Shown one piece after another: positions 1 through 9,693 of a stretch of DNA of 64,000 nt; positions within the stretch are counted from its first letter, which is position 1, and each line of letters begins with the position of its first letter. Made by a program: the position numbers and the translations under genes. Origin of the DNA: Brevibacillus brevis (GTDB lineage Bacteria; Bacillota; Bacilli; Brevibacillales; Brevibacillaceae). The stretch is from assembly GCF_001039275.2 (NCBI RefSeq), contig NZ_CP030117.1, forward strand, positions 5,125,501-5,189,500. The letters run 5' to 3'. A model generated the notes under the pieces. The model was not told where the DNA came from and ran no database searches. It saw nothing but the letters and a program-made list of their open reading frames with translations.

Positions 1-584
1 GCTCGCAGTGTGACCTGTTCGAGTAACTGTTTTACATTGAGCTTTGCGTACATGCCACCTTTTACACCTTTGGCAGATACATGAGGGATCGCGACCGTTA
101 CCAGCAGCTTCCCTTCCACTGATCGGACAATGCCTCCGATGTATGGTTTTCCCGATTGGATGGTGGTAAGAAGTTGGTTGTCTCGCTCCATGGGTGTGTC
201 CAGCTTCTGATGTTTCCAGCGATTCAGCAAATACTGCGGCTCTCCATCCTGATTAAAAAGTGCGACTTCCTCCATATAAGGAGAAGTCTTCAATAACGTA
301 TTCAGCAAGAAATAAGCATCCTCATCACTAGGGCGCTCATTGAGAAAACGCTGCTGAACCACCTGCATGGATTGGGACGTATGTAAAAAAAGCATATCTA
401 ACTGCGCTAACGTATTTTCCACGTAGATCTGATTGGCTCTGTCTACCTCTTCTCGAACCTTATCTTTACTGGTATGCAAATTGATATACCCAAGAATCAG
501 AAAAGGGATGATGGACATGCATAGCCCAAACAGGAGCATTTTTGTCTTCAGTCGATTGATACGCGGTAGTCTGCTCCCCCTCAT
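1..584 (-). CDS. Membrane sensor protein, N-terminal part (cut by window edge)
   Basis: The reading frame opens at an ATG at 584 and stays open to the left edge, so only about 194 residues are seen. There is a short basic N-terminus, a hydrophobic segment at about residues 16-33 (LFGLCMSIIPFLILGYI) and then an extracellular-type region resembling a Cache sensor domain. This is the usual front half of a histidine kinase, diguanylate cyclase or chemoreceptor; the output domain is outside the window, so the class is not decided. The start overlaps the stop of the upstream binding-protein gene by four bases (ATGA), which implies translational coupling and a joint role in ligand sensing. Confidence 0.6.
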   Translation of the reverse strand, partial: MRGSRLPRINRLKTKMLLFGLCMSIIPFLILGYINLHTSKDKVREEVDRANQIYVENTLAQLDMLFLHTSQSMQVVQQRFLNERPSDEDAYFLLNTLLKTSPYMEEVALFNQDGEPQYLLNRWKHQKLDTPMERDNQLLTTIQSGKPYIGGIVRSVEGKLLVTVAIPHVSAKGVKGGMYAKLNVKQLLEQVTLR

Positions 585-1591
585 TTGTTCCTCACTCCAT
601 ACCATTCTTGTGCAAGTGACCACTGTTGATCGGTTACAGTAATGGGAAGCTTGGACAGGGAAGTGGCATTGACAGCTAACCGAACGTCATCCGGCCATTC
701 GATTGACAGATCTGTCGGAGGGACTCCATCCAACACCCGAGCCACCATATGAGCAGCCTGCATGCCTTGTGAATGAAAGGAAACGCCGTAAGCGGCATAC
801 AAACCAGCCTTCACCTGCTCGGGGTATGCGCCCATGACAAACAATTGCTTATCGATCAAAAGAGGCAAGCAATCGGTAATCGCGTCTTCCAGAACATAGC
901 TAGGTAAAGGAAGCATGGCGTCGTATTCTCCTGGAGAGAGCCTACTGAGCAATTGCTCCAAGTCTTTAGGGGAAGCAACCTGCTTCACCTGCAAGCGAAC
1001 ACCTAGCAACGAAGCAGCTGACCTTGCTTCTGCGATGGCTTGTTCTGTCGTAGGAGCATGAGAATCGGCAATGATCAGAATACGCTTGGCATCAGGCAAC
1101 AAACGAGTTGTCAGCTCCAATCTTTTCCCTATCACATTCATTTGGCCATTGCTGATTCCACACGTAACCGTCCCCTCGGTCTCAACAAGGGGTAGTTCGA
1201 CCAATGAGGCGACGCCAATAAAAACAATGGGAATCGTCGTTGACTCCTGTTGAATCAAAAAGGTCTCGTGCGCCCCTGTCGTGACGATTACATCAGGCTT
1301 TTTCGAAATTAAGCCCTGGACAAGGGAGCGCTCCTCTTCAAACGTCCGAACCGTATTCAAATAAACGGGCACATACTGAATACGTGCTCCTTCACTGAGA
1401 CCTAGCGATTGCAATCCCGCCTTTAATCCAGCTACTTTATCTTTTCGATCCTCATTGGCAATCACAATTCCGATCGTGTAAAGATCGACTTCCTGTTTTT
1501 GCTGACTACTGGACCAATCGAGCAGAGTTCCTGCCACTAACAAGATGAGAAAAAGGATTTTCCTTTGTTTCTTCATAGGTATCACATCCAA
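581..1591 (-). CDS. ABC-type substrate-binding lipoprotein-like protein (TrpX/ABC_sub_bind family)
   Basis: 336 residues with a basic N-terminus and hydrophobic segment (KKQRKILFLILLVAGTLL) that reads as a signal peptide. The mature part has the two-lobed fold pattern of the ABC_sub_bind family: IGIVIANEDRKDKVAGLKAGL at the start, then PDVIVTTGAHETF and IPIVFIGVA, and later repeats of the same alternating beta-alpha pattern. No permease or ATPase gene is beside it. Instead it overlaps a membrane sensor gene by four bases, so it may present a ligand to that sensor rather than feed a transporter; this is inference. Met6 is an alternative start, and neither start has a strong ribosome binding site. 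Confidence 0.7.
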   Translation of the reverse strand: MDVIPMKKQRKILFLILLVAGTLLDWSSSQQKQEVDLYTIGIVIANEDRKDKVAGLKAGLQSLGLSEGARIQYVPVYLNTVRTFEEERSLVQGLISKKPDVIVTTGAHETFLIQQESTTIPIVFIGVASLVELPLVETEGTVTCGISNGQMNVIGKRLELTTRLLPDAKRILIIADSHAPTTEQAIAEARSAASLLGVRLQVKQVASPKDLEQLLSRLSPGEYDAMLPLPSYVLEDAITDCLPLLIDKQLFVMGAYPEQVKAGLYAAYGVSFHSQGMQAAHMVARVLDGVPPTDLSIEWPDDVRLAVNATSLSKLPITVTDQQWSLAQEWYGVRNK

Positions 1592-1811
1592 CTCTCATAA
1601 TAGCGGCAAATGATGGCAGAGAATGTGAATATTTAACAAACCTTGGTCAATGAATACGGACTTCCCTAAATAATATAGTTTTCATATTAACGGTGATGAT
1701 TATATATTTTTTCATATTTAATTAAACTTGTTAAACTCAGCTTACATTTAGAAGGAGGAAGGAACTCATGGAATATCGGAGACGAGAGCAAAAGCGATTT
1801 TGGGCGAGTCT

Positions 1812-2012
1812 TTAAAGGGGATTCGTCGTGAAAGTATTGAGTTGTGCACGAAGGTTTTTCATCCGACCGGTACCGGAAAAATGATCGGGGTCTTTCCCGT
1901 AAACACATAGTTGAGTCAACGGTGGTTGCGTCATATGCAGTTTTCTCGCAGCGCGATTGAAATGCAGTTCTTCTGCTACTGCAATAAAGTAGCGCAGTTT
2001 TTTCAAGTCCAT
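1812..2012 (-). pseudogene. LysR-family regulator, truncated remnant
   Basis: The first 34 residues (beginning [18 protein letters not shown] and ending [12 protein letters not shown]) match the start of the LysR winged-helix DNA-binding domain. Similarity then stops abruptly: the expected recognition-helix continuation is replaced by unrelated residues and the frame closes at 66 residues, against about 300 for the family. No effector-binding domain is found nearby. It is best read as the 5' stump of a deleted regulator gene. Its former target is unknown. Confidence 0.7.
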
Positions 2013-2090
2013 GATTACGCTATTCCTTCTTTCCTAAAGCCTTATGAAAAAAGCGACAGCAACGCGCTGCCGCTTTTTCCTATTCAACGA

Positions 2091-2816
2091 TTACGGAGTG
2101 CTGTTCGGTGTATCCCCAGGAATCCGCGGCACATCCGGCTTGCCTTCCGGGTTGTTGTACAAATACGTCGGTACATCGCCGATGATCAAGGAGTGGGTGA
2201 TCGGGATTTTCGTCGTGACCGTCTGCTCCTCAGTCGCAAAAGGGATCACGATGCGCAGATCGACCTCCACGAAAATATATACCGTCGCCAGCACCATATT
2301 GATACCTGCTTCCTTCAGCTCTGTCTCCAGCTTGGTCTTGACCGAGCCGATGGGCACGAAAGTCACTGGCAAATTCGGCCCCATGGATGCCAAAAAGGAG
2401 TTCCCGGTAGCCAATCCAAGCGGGATCGTGCGGTCTACTTTTTCTTGCTCGAACTCTTGGAGCTTGTTCTGGACTCTCGCTGTTGTTTCACCCACGATTC
2501 TCGCATATTCCTTGAAGTTGAACTGATACGCCTGAATCTGCCCCTCGTTGTTCTTCTCGATTTTGACAATCTGATTGAAGTCGACGCCTTGCTGCGAAAT
2601 CCGCTTGGTTACGGCATCAGTTATTGCTTCTTTCGCCAGTTGCTCGGCTTTTTGCGTCGCCAGAATCAAGAGAGTAGGCTCCAATCGATTTTGCAAAAAC
2701 ACAAGTGTCTGTATCGTCAAAACAAAAAAGATAACCAACGCGATCAAAAACGCTTTCGTACGTGAAAGCGGGTTTCTCCAACGCCGACGGGGTCGAAATA
2801 CGGCCAATCCCGACAC
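2091..2816 (-). CDS. yunB: Sporulation protein YunB
   Basis: 241 residues with an Arg-rich N-terminus, one membrane segment at about residues 23-41 (AFLIALVIFFVLTIQTLVFL) and a soluble C-terminal part, matching YunB in length and layout. In Bacillus subtilis yunB is transcribed in the mother cell under sigma-E and is needed for efficient spore formation; that is family knowledge, not seen here. The gene stands apart from the yunC-F block about 8 kb further on, whereas the yun genes are closer together in B. subtilis. Start ATG at 2816. The long frames on the opposite strand are shadows. Confidence 0.85.
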   Translation of the reverse strand: MSGLAVFRPRRRWRNPLSRTKAFLIALVIFFVLTIQTLVFLQNRLEPTLLILATQKAEQLAKEAITDAVTKRISQQGVDFNQIVKIEKNNEGQIQAYQFNFKEYARIVGETTARVQNKLQEFEQEKVDRTIPLGLATGNSFLASMGPNLPVTFVPIGSVKTKLETELKEAGINMVLATVYIFVEVDLRIVIPFATEEQTVTTKIPITHSLIIGDVPTYLYNNPEGKPDVPRIPGDTPNSTP

Positions 2817-2882
2817 CTCCCAACTGGTACATCCTATGGTTAGCAGGTGGAAAAAAGACTACGTGTATCGAGAGGCTGTTTT

Positions 2883-4043
2883 CTATTTTTTGGGAGAAAA
2901 AACCAGGTACAAGCCAAATCCGATCAGCCCTGTGACAAATAGCAATTGGGCAAAGACCAGCATTCCAAATAAAGTGGAGGCACCCGCCAGGAATGGAGCC
3001 ATAAGAAAACCAGCGAAATACCCGCTTCGACTCAGAAGCCCCTGCACCCCCATCACCTTGCCGCGCAGCTCATTTTGGGCTTGTTGCAGAAGCGTGCTCT
3101 CATAAACCTGTGCTGCGCCGGAAAATAGACCCGCGAAAATCAAGAGCAAAAGCACAAACACAGCATGGTTTGCCGCGAATGCCCCTACAATTCCCACGGA
3201 AAAAACAGCATAAGCAACGAGCATCCCATTCACCAGCTTCACCCGCAACCGAACGGCCACATAAGAGCCAATCAAGCCTCCGACGCTCATCGCCGTCCAC
3301 ATTAATCCGTGCAAAGTAGCGTCACTATCACGCAATTGATCCGCCAAAAAAGGCAACCCGTAATTATACGCAGACGTACTGAGCGATACGAGAAAAGCTA
3401 ACAGGCTAATCGTCAGAAGCACAGGTGTATCCCGCAAGTACCGAAGGGTGACACGAAAGCTGCTCGCTGCTTTTGACGTAGCAAGCACATTGTCTCCCTG
3501 CTCCTCCCAACGAAGTCTCGTCAGAATCCATGCAGAGAAAAGAAAGCTGGCGCCATCCAAAACGATCACAATCGTATAACCATAGTGATCTGTCAGCCAT
3601 CCTCCCAGCATGAAGCCCATGATGCCTACCAATGACTCCAGCCTGACCTTTAATCCATTGACCTGAACCAGTTGCTCACTCCCAAAAATTTGTGGCAAGG
3701 ATGCCTGAAAGCTAATATGAAACAGCGTATACAGCATGCCATTGAGAAAAGCCGCTGCGATTAATACATACGGCGTCGGATAAAAAGCGATGGCCAAAAC
3801 AGCAAGACCGGCCCCCAAGTCGCTTGCGATCATGGTACGCCTTCTGTTCATTCGATCAGCCAACACGCCTGCCAAGGGACTAAACAGCATCCCCCCTAAT
3901 TGCCTTGCAACGAAAAAAGCGGTCATCCAATAAGCACTATGTTCAAATGTAAAAATCAACGCGCTACACGCGATCAAATTCATCCGTGATCCCAAGGATG
4001 ACAACGCATTGACATACAAGTACCATTTCTTATTCATCTGCAT
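2883..4043 (-). CDS. MFS transporter
   Basis: About 386 residues with roughly twelve hydrophobic segments. The motif GVLADRMNRRRTM at about residue 60 is the loop 2-3 signature of the major facilitator superfamily, and the overall pattern fits MFS_3-type drug or macrolide exporters. The start at 4043 is chosen because GGGAGG lies six bases upstream; ATG 4037 is an alternative, and the longer frame to 4079 lacks a ribosome binding site. It stands alone between yunB and a divergent cysteine dioxygenase gene. The substrate is not predictable from sequence. Confidence 0.8.
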   Translation of the reverse strand: MQMNKKWYLYVNALSSLGSRMNLIACSALIFTFEHSAYWMTAFFVARQLGGMLFSPLAGVLADRMNRRRTMIASDLGAGLAVLAIAFYPTPYVLIAAAFLNGMLYTLFHISFQASLPQIFGSEQLVQVNGLKVRLESLVGIMGFMLGGWLTDHYGYTIVIVLDGASFLFSAWILTRLRWEEQGDNVLATSKAASSFRVTLRYLRDTPVLLTISLLAFLVSLSTSAYNYGLPFLADQLRDSDATLHGLMWTAMSVGGLIGSYVAVRLRVKLVNGMLVAYAVFSVGIVGAFAANHAVFVLLLLIFAGLFSGAAQVYESTLLQQAQNELRGKVMGVQGLLSRSGYFAGFLMAPFLAGASTLFGMLVFAQLLFVTGLIGFGLYLVFSPKK

Positions 4044-4439
4044 CCAAACCTCCCGATCATGACAGGTGGTTTGAATCAACGCCCCCCTCTAGTGGGTGCG
4101 TACACTGATTATGGCAGTTGACATGCGCATGCCTCCTCTTGAATGAAAATCAGGATAAAGCTTTTGTTACTCGAAACATTCTGAAGGGGGACGCTTCCCC
4201 AAATCGTCCTGTTCGGCATTTGTTGCCGTACTTCCATAATAGGTGGTGAGTCGGCTGATTGTCGATAGCACAAAAAGGACGCTTTTTCTTTCAAAGCGCC
4301 CCAATCTCAAGTAATCCTGTTGATTTACAATGCAATAATAATGGTAAATAATTCCCTTTTGGACGAGCTCAGGCTATCACTACTCTTGAAATTCGATCAT
4401 ATGGTATAGGGAGTATGACTTTCGTTTGGGAGGTTATTT

Positions 4440-4919
4440 ATGAATCTGGAACGTCTGGAACAAGCATTTGGGTCCCTCGTTTCGCCTACTCCTGCCCAGC
4501 TTAGACACGCTCTCATTTCCCTGTCTCCCTGCATGGAACAGCTCGGTCCATACATCCCGGAGCCGCTAAATCTGCCTTATGGACGCAAAGTATTATTCTC
4601 CACGCCACATGTAGAAGTTGTCTTGATCCATCTGCCAGCAGATCAGGAATCCATTCCACATAATCACGGTGACTCTTTTGGATGGGAATTGGTAGTCTCA
4701 GGCACGTTAACAAATATGATTTATGTCCAAACGAATATTGAAAATGAAGTTCAACGAGCACAAACAACTCATGTCAGCACGGGTGAATGCTATTTTGTAG
4801 AGCCAGGGGAAATTCACGCCATTCGCAACAATGGACAAAGTCCAGTTGTTTCCGTAAACGTTTACAGTCCTCCATTGCGTAATTGCCGCCAATATTGCTC
4901 CTTTGAACCGACAACGTAA
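4440..4919 (+). CDS. Cysteine dioxygenase-type cupin protein
   Basis: 159 residues of the cysteine dioxygenase family, which oxidises L-cysteine to cysteine sulfinate with a mononuclear iron. The three-histidine iron site is visible: His74 and His76 in IPHNHGDSFG and His126 in EIHAI. Tyr142 in VNVYSPP matches the active-site tyrosine of mammalian enzymes. The position of the cross-linking cysteine is Gly81, as is usual in bacterial members. A GGGAGG ribosome binding site precedes the ATG. The gene is a single unit divergent from the MFS gene; a role in cysteine disposal is likely but substrate is inferred from family. Confidence 0.8.
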   Translation: MNLERLEQAFGSLVSPTPAQLRHALISLSPCMEQLGPYIPEPLNLPYGRKVLFSTPHVEVVLIHLPADQESIPHNHGDSFGWELVVSGTLTNMIYVQTNIENEVQRAQTTHVSTGECYFVEPGEIHAIRNNGQSPVVSVNVYSPPLRNCRQYCSFEPTT

Positions 4920-4925
4920 TACTTT

Positions 4926-6242
4926 TTACAGGTTTTCTGTTATTTCCGATAGCTCATCCGCAGAGCTGGCTACCTGTGCAACCGCTTGGTTCATATCCTC
5001 CATGACTTTGAAGAAGTTTTCCAGCTCCCGCTGAATCCGTGAGCTCTGTTCTTTACTGTCTGAGACAGCGCTCATGATTCCTTCAAAAAAGGCATTCGTC
5101 TCGTTTACTACCGCCGTGCTCGATTGGACCAACGCTTGAATTTCTATCACGACAGACGAGAGGACCACTGTCTGTTGATTCGTCTTCTCGATCAGTTCAC
5201 GCACACCGAAAACCGACTTTTTGGTCTGTTCTGCCAGCTTGCGTACCTCATCGGCTACGACGGCAAATCCACGTCCCTGTTCACCAGCACGTGCTGCTTC
5301 AATCGCAGCATTTAATGCCAAAAGATTTGTCTGCTCAGCAATTGCCGTCACGACCTCTACAATCCCTTGGATTTTTTCTGCGTTTTCCTCCATCGCGTTC
5401 ATTTCTTCCGAGATTTGCTTGACGCTGCTCTGAATCAAGCACATTTGCTCTTGTTGTTTTTCCAGCTTTTCTTTGCCTTCACGGGACAGGTCTTGTGCTT
5501 TCGTGGAAAAGCCCGTGCCATTTTCAGCAAAACGAAGCACTTCTCTCGACTGTTCTGTCAATTGCACAACTGACGCGCTGTTTTCTTCTGAGACCGCTGC
5601 CAGCTCATGTGCAGAATTGGTCAGGAGGATTCGCAGCTCGTCCTTTTTGTCTTGTTCCGCTCGCCGTGCCTTTTCATGCTCGTTTTCATATTCCTCCAGC
5701 ACAATTTGCTGTTCGATGCTTAGAATCTTCGTGACGGCTGTGAGGGCTCGTACGAATTCATCCTTGTCCGCGATGTTTTTTTGCAAGAGATCAATCAAGG
5801 AAACCATCATGTTTTGGAAGGCACTCAAGTACCATTTTGGTTCCAAGCCAATTCGCATATGAATAACCGCAATTCTACTGCGCTGTTCAATATAAGCGCT
5901 GTCGATGCGTCCGCTAAACATTTCGGAGATATGGCGGTTCAACGTTAATTTCAACCGTTCAATCGTGCTGTTTTGGTTTACAATCTTCATTAAAATCGGT
6001 TCATTTTCAATACTGGCATAAAAATAGTCGACAATAGCGTCAATATTTTGAATGATAAGTGGCTGAAGTGCTTTCACAATGGTCAGTTCTTCTTCGGTCA
6101 GGTTGATCATTGCTAGTTGCTTTGCGAGGGTGTTTTTCCCTACAATATGCACTTCCCCCTTTTCCTTCACCCCCTGAAAAAAAGATTCACTTTTTCCTTT
6201 CCCTTTCAACCCAAAAAAGGTGGAAAACGGACATGTGCTCAT
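4926..6242 (-). CDS. hemAT: HemAT-type haem-based aerotactic transducer
   Basis: 438 residues. A globin sensor domain occupies about residues 45-190, with the proximal haem ligand His128 in [19 protein letters not shown]. It is followed by a cytoplasmic methyl-accepting domain whose hairpin tip reads [18 protein letters not shown] and EVRKLAEQT. There is no transmembrane segment, as expected for HemAT, which binds oxygen and signals to CheA/CheW in aerotaxis. The start at 6242 is chosen because GGAG lies eight bases upstream; a longer frame to 6293 lacks a ribosome binding site. A second, shorter globin-coupled protein is encoded at 32971-33939. Confidence 0.88.
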   Translation of the reverse strand: MSTCPFSTFFGLKGKGKSESFFQGVKEKGEVHIVGKNTLAKQLAMINLTEEELTIVKALQPLIIQNIDAIVDYFYASIENEPILMKIVNQNSTIERLKLTLNRHISEMFSGRIDSAYIEQRSRIAVIHMRIGLEPKWYLSAFQNMMVSLIDLLQKNIADKDEFVRALTAVTKILSIEQQIVLEEYENEHEKARRAEQDKKDELRILLTNSAHELAAVSEENSASVVQLTEQSREVLRFAENGTGFSTKAQDLSREGKEKLEKQQEQMCLIQSSVKQISEEMNAMEENAEKIQGIVEVVTAIAEQTNLLALNAAIEAARAGEQGRGFAVVADEVRKLAEQTKKSVFGVRELIEKTNQQTVVLSSVVIEIQALVQSSTAVVNETNAFFEGIMSAVSDSKEQSSRIQRELENFFKVMEDMNQAVAQVASSADELSEITENL

Positions 6243-6320
6243 AGCCTGAACTCCTTTTATCCGAGTACATATATCTCTGGAATATCCTTTCAATTATATA
6301 CCCCTTTACAAACGGGTGTA

Positions 6321-6347
6321 AACCGCCCACCTTGTCTATGGGCGGTT
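6321..6347 (-). terminator. Hairpin downstream of the secreted-protein gene
   Basis: A perfect 9-bp stem AACCGCCCA / TGGGCGGTT with a 9-base loop lies between the end of the secreted-protein gene and the start of HemAT. The following T-run is weak on both strands, so termination efficiency is uncertain. Confidence 0.55.
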
Positions 6348-6365
6348 GTTTGAGCCTAGCTACGC

Positions 6366-7157
6366 CTACATTTCCGCTTTCCTCACAACTACTCGTTGCA
6401 GCTTCCAGCTTGTCTTGTCCCATTTCCAGTAGGACTCCACATACGCGATCGTATCGGCGTTGGCAACACCACTGACTCTTTGTTCCCCTTTTAATTCACA
6501 GATTCCATCGCGATTCTCATCGATGGGCTTGAGTACGCTGAACGTGTTAGGCATGACCTCTACTGGAGAAACCAGCTTCCCGTTCTTGTATACACCATTT
6601 TCTTCATAGATTTTTTTGCGATCAGACAAATCGAGAACGACAGTCTCCCCCGTCTCCTTGATCGTCAAGGGCACCTTGTAATGATCCTGATAGGAGCCCG
6701 AAATCGTCAAGGGCTGCGGAACTGGCAGAATCGCCGGCTTGTTGTCCTTGTTTGCGAACAAATAAAACTCAGACGTCCCTGCACTGCCCCCAGTCGGCGC
6801 CTGAAGCAAAATTTGTTGCACACCGCCTCCTGTAAAATCACAAAAGAACATCTCCGGCTGATAAGCGCCATACGGTGTTGTAAAAAAGGTTGTTTTTTTC
6901 GCAACGGGGTCTTGAACCATGATTTTTAAGTGCTCGAAGTAAGGGCTGTCTGCCGCAAATCTCTTTCCTAGCAACGTAACGAGATCCGGTCGACCATCGC
7001 CTGTCACATCCTGCTGTTTGATCTGGATTTCCTCGAACACAGTCGGAGGAGGTTGTACGTCTCTCACCTCAAGGGCAAGAGCTGCTTGTCCCCACCCGGC
7101 TCCTGTCAACATCCATACGATACAGCCGATCATACCTACCCTTTTGCTTGTCCACAT
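6366..7157 (-). CDS. Secreted protein with FG-GAP/VCBS-like calcium-type motifs
   Basis: 263 residues with a clear signal peptide (hydrophobic core IGCIVWMLTGAGWGQAALA). Two acidic loops, DVTGDGRPDLV near residue 50 and ENRDGICEL near residue 225, resemble the calcium-binding loops of FG-GAP/VCBS repeats. The pattern recalls secreted proteins annotated only as hypothetical in Brevibacillus and Paenibacillus. No enzymatic motif is recognised. It stands alone, between HemAT and a divergent region leading to corA, and ends in a hairpin. Confidence 0.6.
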   Translation of the reverse strand: MWTSKRVGMIGCIVWMLTGAGWGQAALALEVRDVQPPPTVFEEIQIKQQDVTGDGRPDLVTLLGKRFAADSPYFEHLKIMVQDPVAKKTTFFTTPYGAYQPEMFFCDFTGGGVQQILLQAPTGGSAGTSEFYLFANKDNKPAILPVPQPLTISGSYQDHYKVPLTIKETGETVVLDLSDRKKIYEENGVYKNGKLVSPVEVMPNTFSVLKPIDENRDGICELKGEQRVSGVANADTIAYVESYWKWDKTSWKLQRVVVRKAEM

Positions 7158-7365
7158 GTCGATACATCCACCTTTTCATCTGCTCAGGTTATCTGTAGTA
7201 TGCAAAAAATGGCTTTGGTCAAACCGTCCTAAACGGTAAAATAGAGAAAGGGATCGCAGAAAGTGAGGAACACTATGGCAATATTACCACTAGCCGCAGC
7301 GGGAAAAAGGACGAGTTGACGTTCATACGTATAGGATGAAGGCTATCATCGAGGAGGCTACTTGC

Positions 7366-7542
7366 ATGAAGACTCCCAAGCAACAGCGTGCATCACAGGC
7401 TCCGCCTAGCCGCCGGGCACTTCGTTCTGCATATGAATTGATTCTCACACAGATCTGGCCCCGTCTCCCCGCTGAAAACGAATCTACTTGCAGGAGAATC
7501 GATCATGAAGATAAGGCTCGTACAAAACGGAATCATCACTGA
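7366..7542 (+). CDS. Possible small protein upstream of corA
   Basis: A 58-residue basic frame starts at an ATG placed eight bases after a strong GAGGAGG and overlaps the first 38 bases of corA in another frame. No family is recognised. It could be a leader peptide coupled to corA translation, or chance. Support rests only on the ribosome binding site. Confidence 0.25.
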   Translation: MKTPKQQRASQAPPSRRALRSAYELILTQIWPRLPAENESTCRRIDHEDKARTKRNHH

Positions 7543-8440
7543 GATAGAAGACATCGAAGAGGCTGCTACTCCACCTGTGAACGGGTTTTACTGGATTCAT
7601 GCCGCTCCATTCGATTTGGATATTTTACAGCCGCTGTTCGGACTGCATCATCTGGCTGTCGAGGACTGCATCGACGAGGAAGAACAGCGGCCCAAGCTGC
7701 AAAATTACGATGATCATTACTTTATGGTCATCAATGGCATTACCTTCCACAATCATGATATCTTCTTGCGCGAGATCAATATTTTTTTGGGCAGCAGCAC
7801 CATCATCACCGTAACGAAGCAGGAGGCCCCAGAATTCACTACCATGCTGTCGATCATCCGGGAAAAAGAAGTCAACCGCCCCGATGCGTTTCTGTACTAC
7901 TTGGTAGACCAAATTGTCGATCTCTATTTTGATGTAACCGAAAAAATTGAGGACCTGCTTGAAGATCTGGAAGAACAAATTTTGATGCACACGAAAAAAT
8001 CCCATCTGGATCAAATTATCGGGCTGCGCAGTGAGATCTTGTACGCCCGTAAAATGCTCGTTCCCCAGCGGGATTTGATTGACGCCCTACATAAAAAAGA
8101 ACTCCCGCTGATTCAACCTTATTTGCGGAAGTACTTTGGCGATATTGTAGAGGATGCCAGCAAAATTGTAGAGAGCTTTGAAGCTTTTCGCGAGCTCATT
8201 GGAAACTTGCGCGAAGCGTATCAAGCGGCGCTTGCCGGCAGAGCCAACGATATTATGCGTGTTTTTACCGCCTTGACGACGATTTTTATGCCATTGACGA
8301 TTGTGACGGGGATATACGGGATGAACTTTGATGTGATGCCCGAGCTTCGTTCCCCCTATGGCTACTACATCGTGCTGGGATGTATGGCGGCCATCGGCAC
8401 GACGATGTTTATCATTTTCAAAAAGAAGGACTGGCTCTGA
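7505..8440 (+). CDS. corA: CorA-family divalent cation (magnesium) transporter
   Basis: 311 residues. The family signature YGMNF (Gly272-Met273-Asn274) lies at the end of the first of two C-terminal membrane helices (about 255-275 and 285-305), and the protein ends in the basic tail KKKDWL typical of CorA. The N-terminal two thirds form the cytoplasmic funnel domain with long acidic helices (about 140-240). CorA homopentamers pass Mg2+, and some members Co2+ or Zn2+. AGGAG precedes the ATG. The gene converges directly with the HD-GYP gene, the two stop codons being adjacent. A small frame overlaps its start. Confidence 0.9.
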   Translation: MKIRLVQNGIITEIEDIEEAATPPVNGFYWIHAAPFDLDILQPLFGLHHLAVEDCIDEEEQRPKLQNYDDHYFMVINGITFHNHDIFLREINIFLGSSTIITVTKQEAPEFTTMLSIIREKEVNRPDAFLYYLVDQIVDLYFDVTEKIEDLLEDLEEQILMHTKKSHLDQIIGLRSEILYARKMLVPQRDLIDALHKKELPLIQPYLRKYFGDIVEDASKIVESFEAFRELIGNLREAYQAALAGRANDIMRVFTALTTIFMPLTIVTGIYGMNFDVMPELRSPYGYYIVLGCMAAIGTTMFIIFKKKDWL

Positions 8441-9535
8441 TTATACCAAATCGCCACAAGCAATGATCATCAGCGTCAGCATTTTGGACAAGTCACACTC
8501 ATAAGGATGCTCGATATCCCGACCTTCTTCATCCACCAGGACTCTGACGATCGGACGGCTCGGCATTCCTTTGTTCGAATCGACAACGACACCAGACAGA
8601 CCATTGTTCAGGGTGACGGTCAGACCAACAGGGTAGAGTGCAATCGTATTTCGCAAAGCCTCCACATAGACTTGGTCAAACAGTTTGCCTGAACCGGAGT
8701 AGAGCACCTCCATCGCTTCGTGAGGGAGCATTCCTCGACGGTATACCCGATGCGACGTCAGGGCATCGAATACGTCGGCCACTGCCATCAAGCGACCAAA
8801 CGGATGAATCTCTTCTTGTTTCAGGTGCCGTGGATAACCGGAGCCATCCCAGCGCTCGTGATGCTGAAAAGCGCAGTGGGCTGCAAGCAGAGGGATGTCG
8901 TCTTGCCGACGCAGCATTTCAAAACCGATCTCTGTATGTCTTTTCATGATTTCAAATTCTTCTTGTGTAAGGCGGCCAGGCTTTTTCAGTATATCGTCTG
9001 GGATATGCACTTTTCCGATGTCGTGGAGCATACCGCCAATACTAATCTCCAACACATCTTTTTCCGAACAGCCGGTATTGATGGCAAGAGCTGTGCTATA
9101 CAAGGCAACGTTAAATGAGTGCGTGAATATGTAATTGTCGAAGGCGCAAGCATCTGCCAATAAATTCATGGCTGAATCATTATTGTTCAATTCATCCGCA
9201 ACGGTTTGCATGACATCCCGCAGCTTACGTCCCAAACCCTTGTCCGAAAAAAGCTGCTGCCATTTGTCCGGGACTTGATGAACGGTTCGGAATGTATCGT
9301 GAATCATGGACATTGCTTGTCTGCGAGTATTTTCGGAAATGACTGTCTCCACAATGATATCATCCGTGCGCTTGTCTTGGATGTAGAGACTGTTCACGTT
9401 TTTGTTTTTAAGTCGAGCTATCATTCGTTGGGTTAGTTCTACTCCGGCGCCAACGAGAATCGTTCCATTCTCTGTATAGATGGAACGAGCCAGTTTATCA
9501 CCCGGCTGGCATTTTTGAATGGATTTCAGTCGCAT
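8441..9535 (-). CDS. HD-GYP domain phosphodiesterase
   Basis: 364 residues. The central HD-GYP domain (about 125-310) carries His171-Asp172 in MLHDIGKVHIPD, further histidines at 200, 220, 225 and 226, and the signature GSGYP at 231-235. These are the metal ligands of cyclic-di-GMP phosphodiesterases, so activity is likely. The N-terminal 60 residues resemble the small domain found in front of many Firmicute HD-GYP proteins. No receiver or membrane segment is present. It converges with corA without a gap, and no other c-di-GMP gene is visible nearby. Confidence 0.85.
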   Translation of the reverse strand: MRLKSIQKCQPGDKLARSIYTENGTILVGAGVELTQRMIARLKNKNVNSLYIQDKRTDDIIVETVISENTRRQAMSMIHDTFRTVHQVPDKWQQLFSDKGLGRKLRDVMQTVADELNNNDSAMNLLADACAFDNYIFTHSFNVALYSTALAINTGCSEKDVLEISIGGMLHDIGKVHIPDDILKKPGRLTQEEFEIMKRHTEIGFEMLRRQDDIPLLAAHCAFQHHERWDGSGYPRHLKQEEIHPFGRLMAVADVFDALTSHRVYRRGMLPHEAMEVLYSGSGKLFDQVYVEALRNTIALYPVGLTVTLNNGLSGVVVDSNKGMPSRPIVRVLVDEEGRDIEHPYECDLSKMLTLMIIACGDLV

Positions 9536-9693
9536 TTCCTTCCGTCGCCTTTCCTCAGGGTATCCCTATTATAGCGTGATTCGACTTGATTCTACATGAA
9601 ATTTTTTCTAGATTTGCTTTTCATGTCTACCGAGGAAAGACACGGAAGACGAGTTTGTCTGGAAGAATCCTTGTTTGCAAGGGAGATGATCGT

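Noticed and set aside
1911-2765. 284-residue frame on the plus strand
   Set aside because: Lies opposite yunB, no ribosome binding site, Arg/His/Cys-rich composition as in antisense shadows.
7158-7504. M-box magnesium riboswitch ahead of corA
   Set aside because: I looked for its conserved loops but could not support them; only a small frame with a ribosome binding site is seen.
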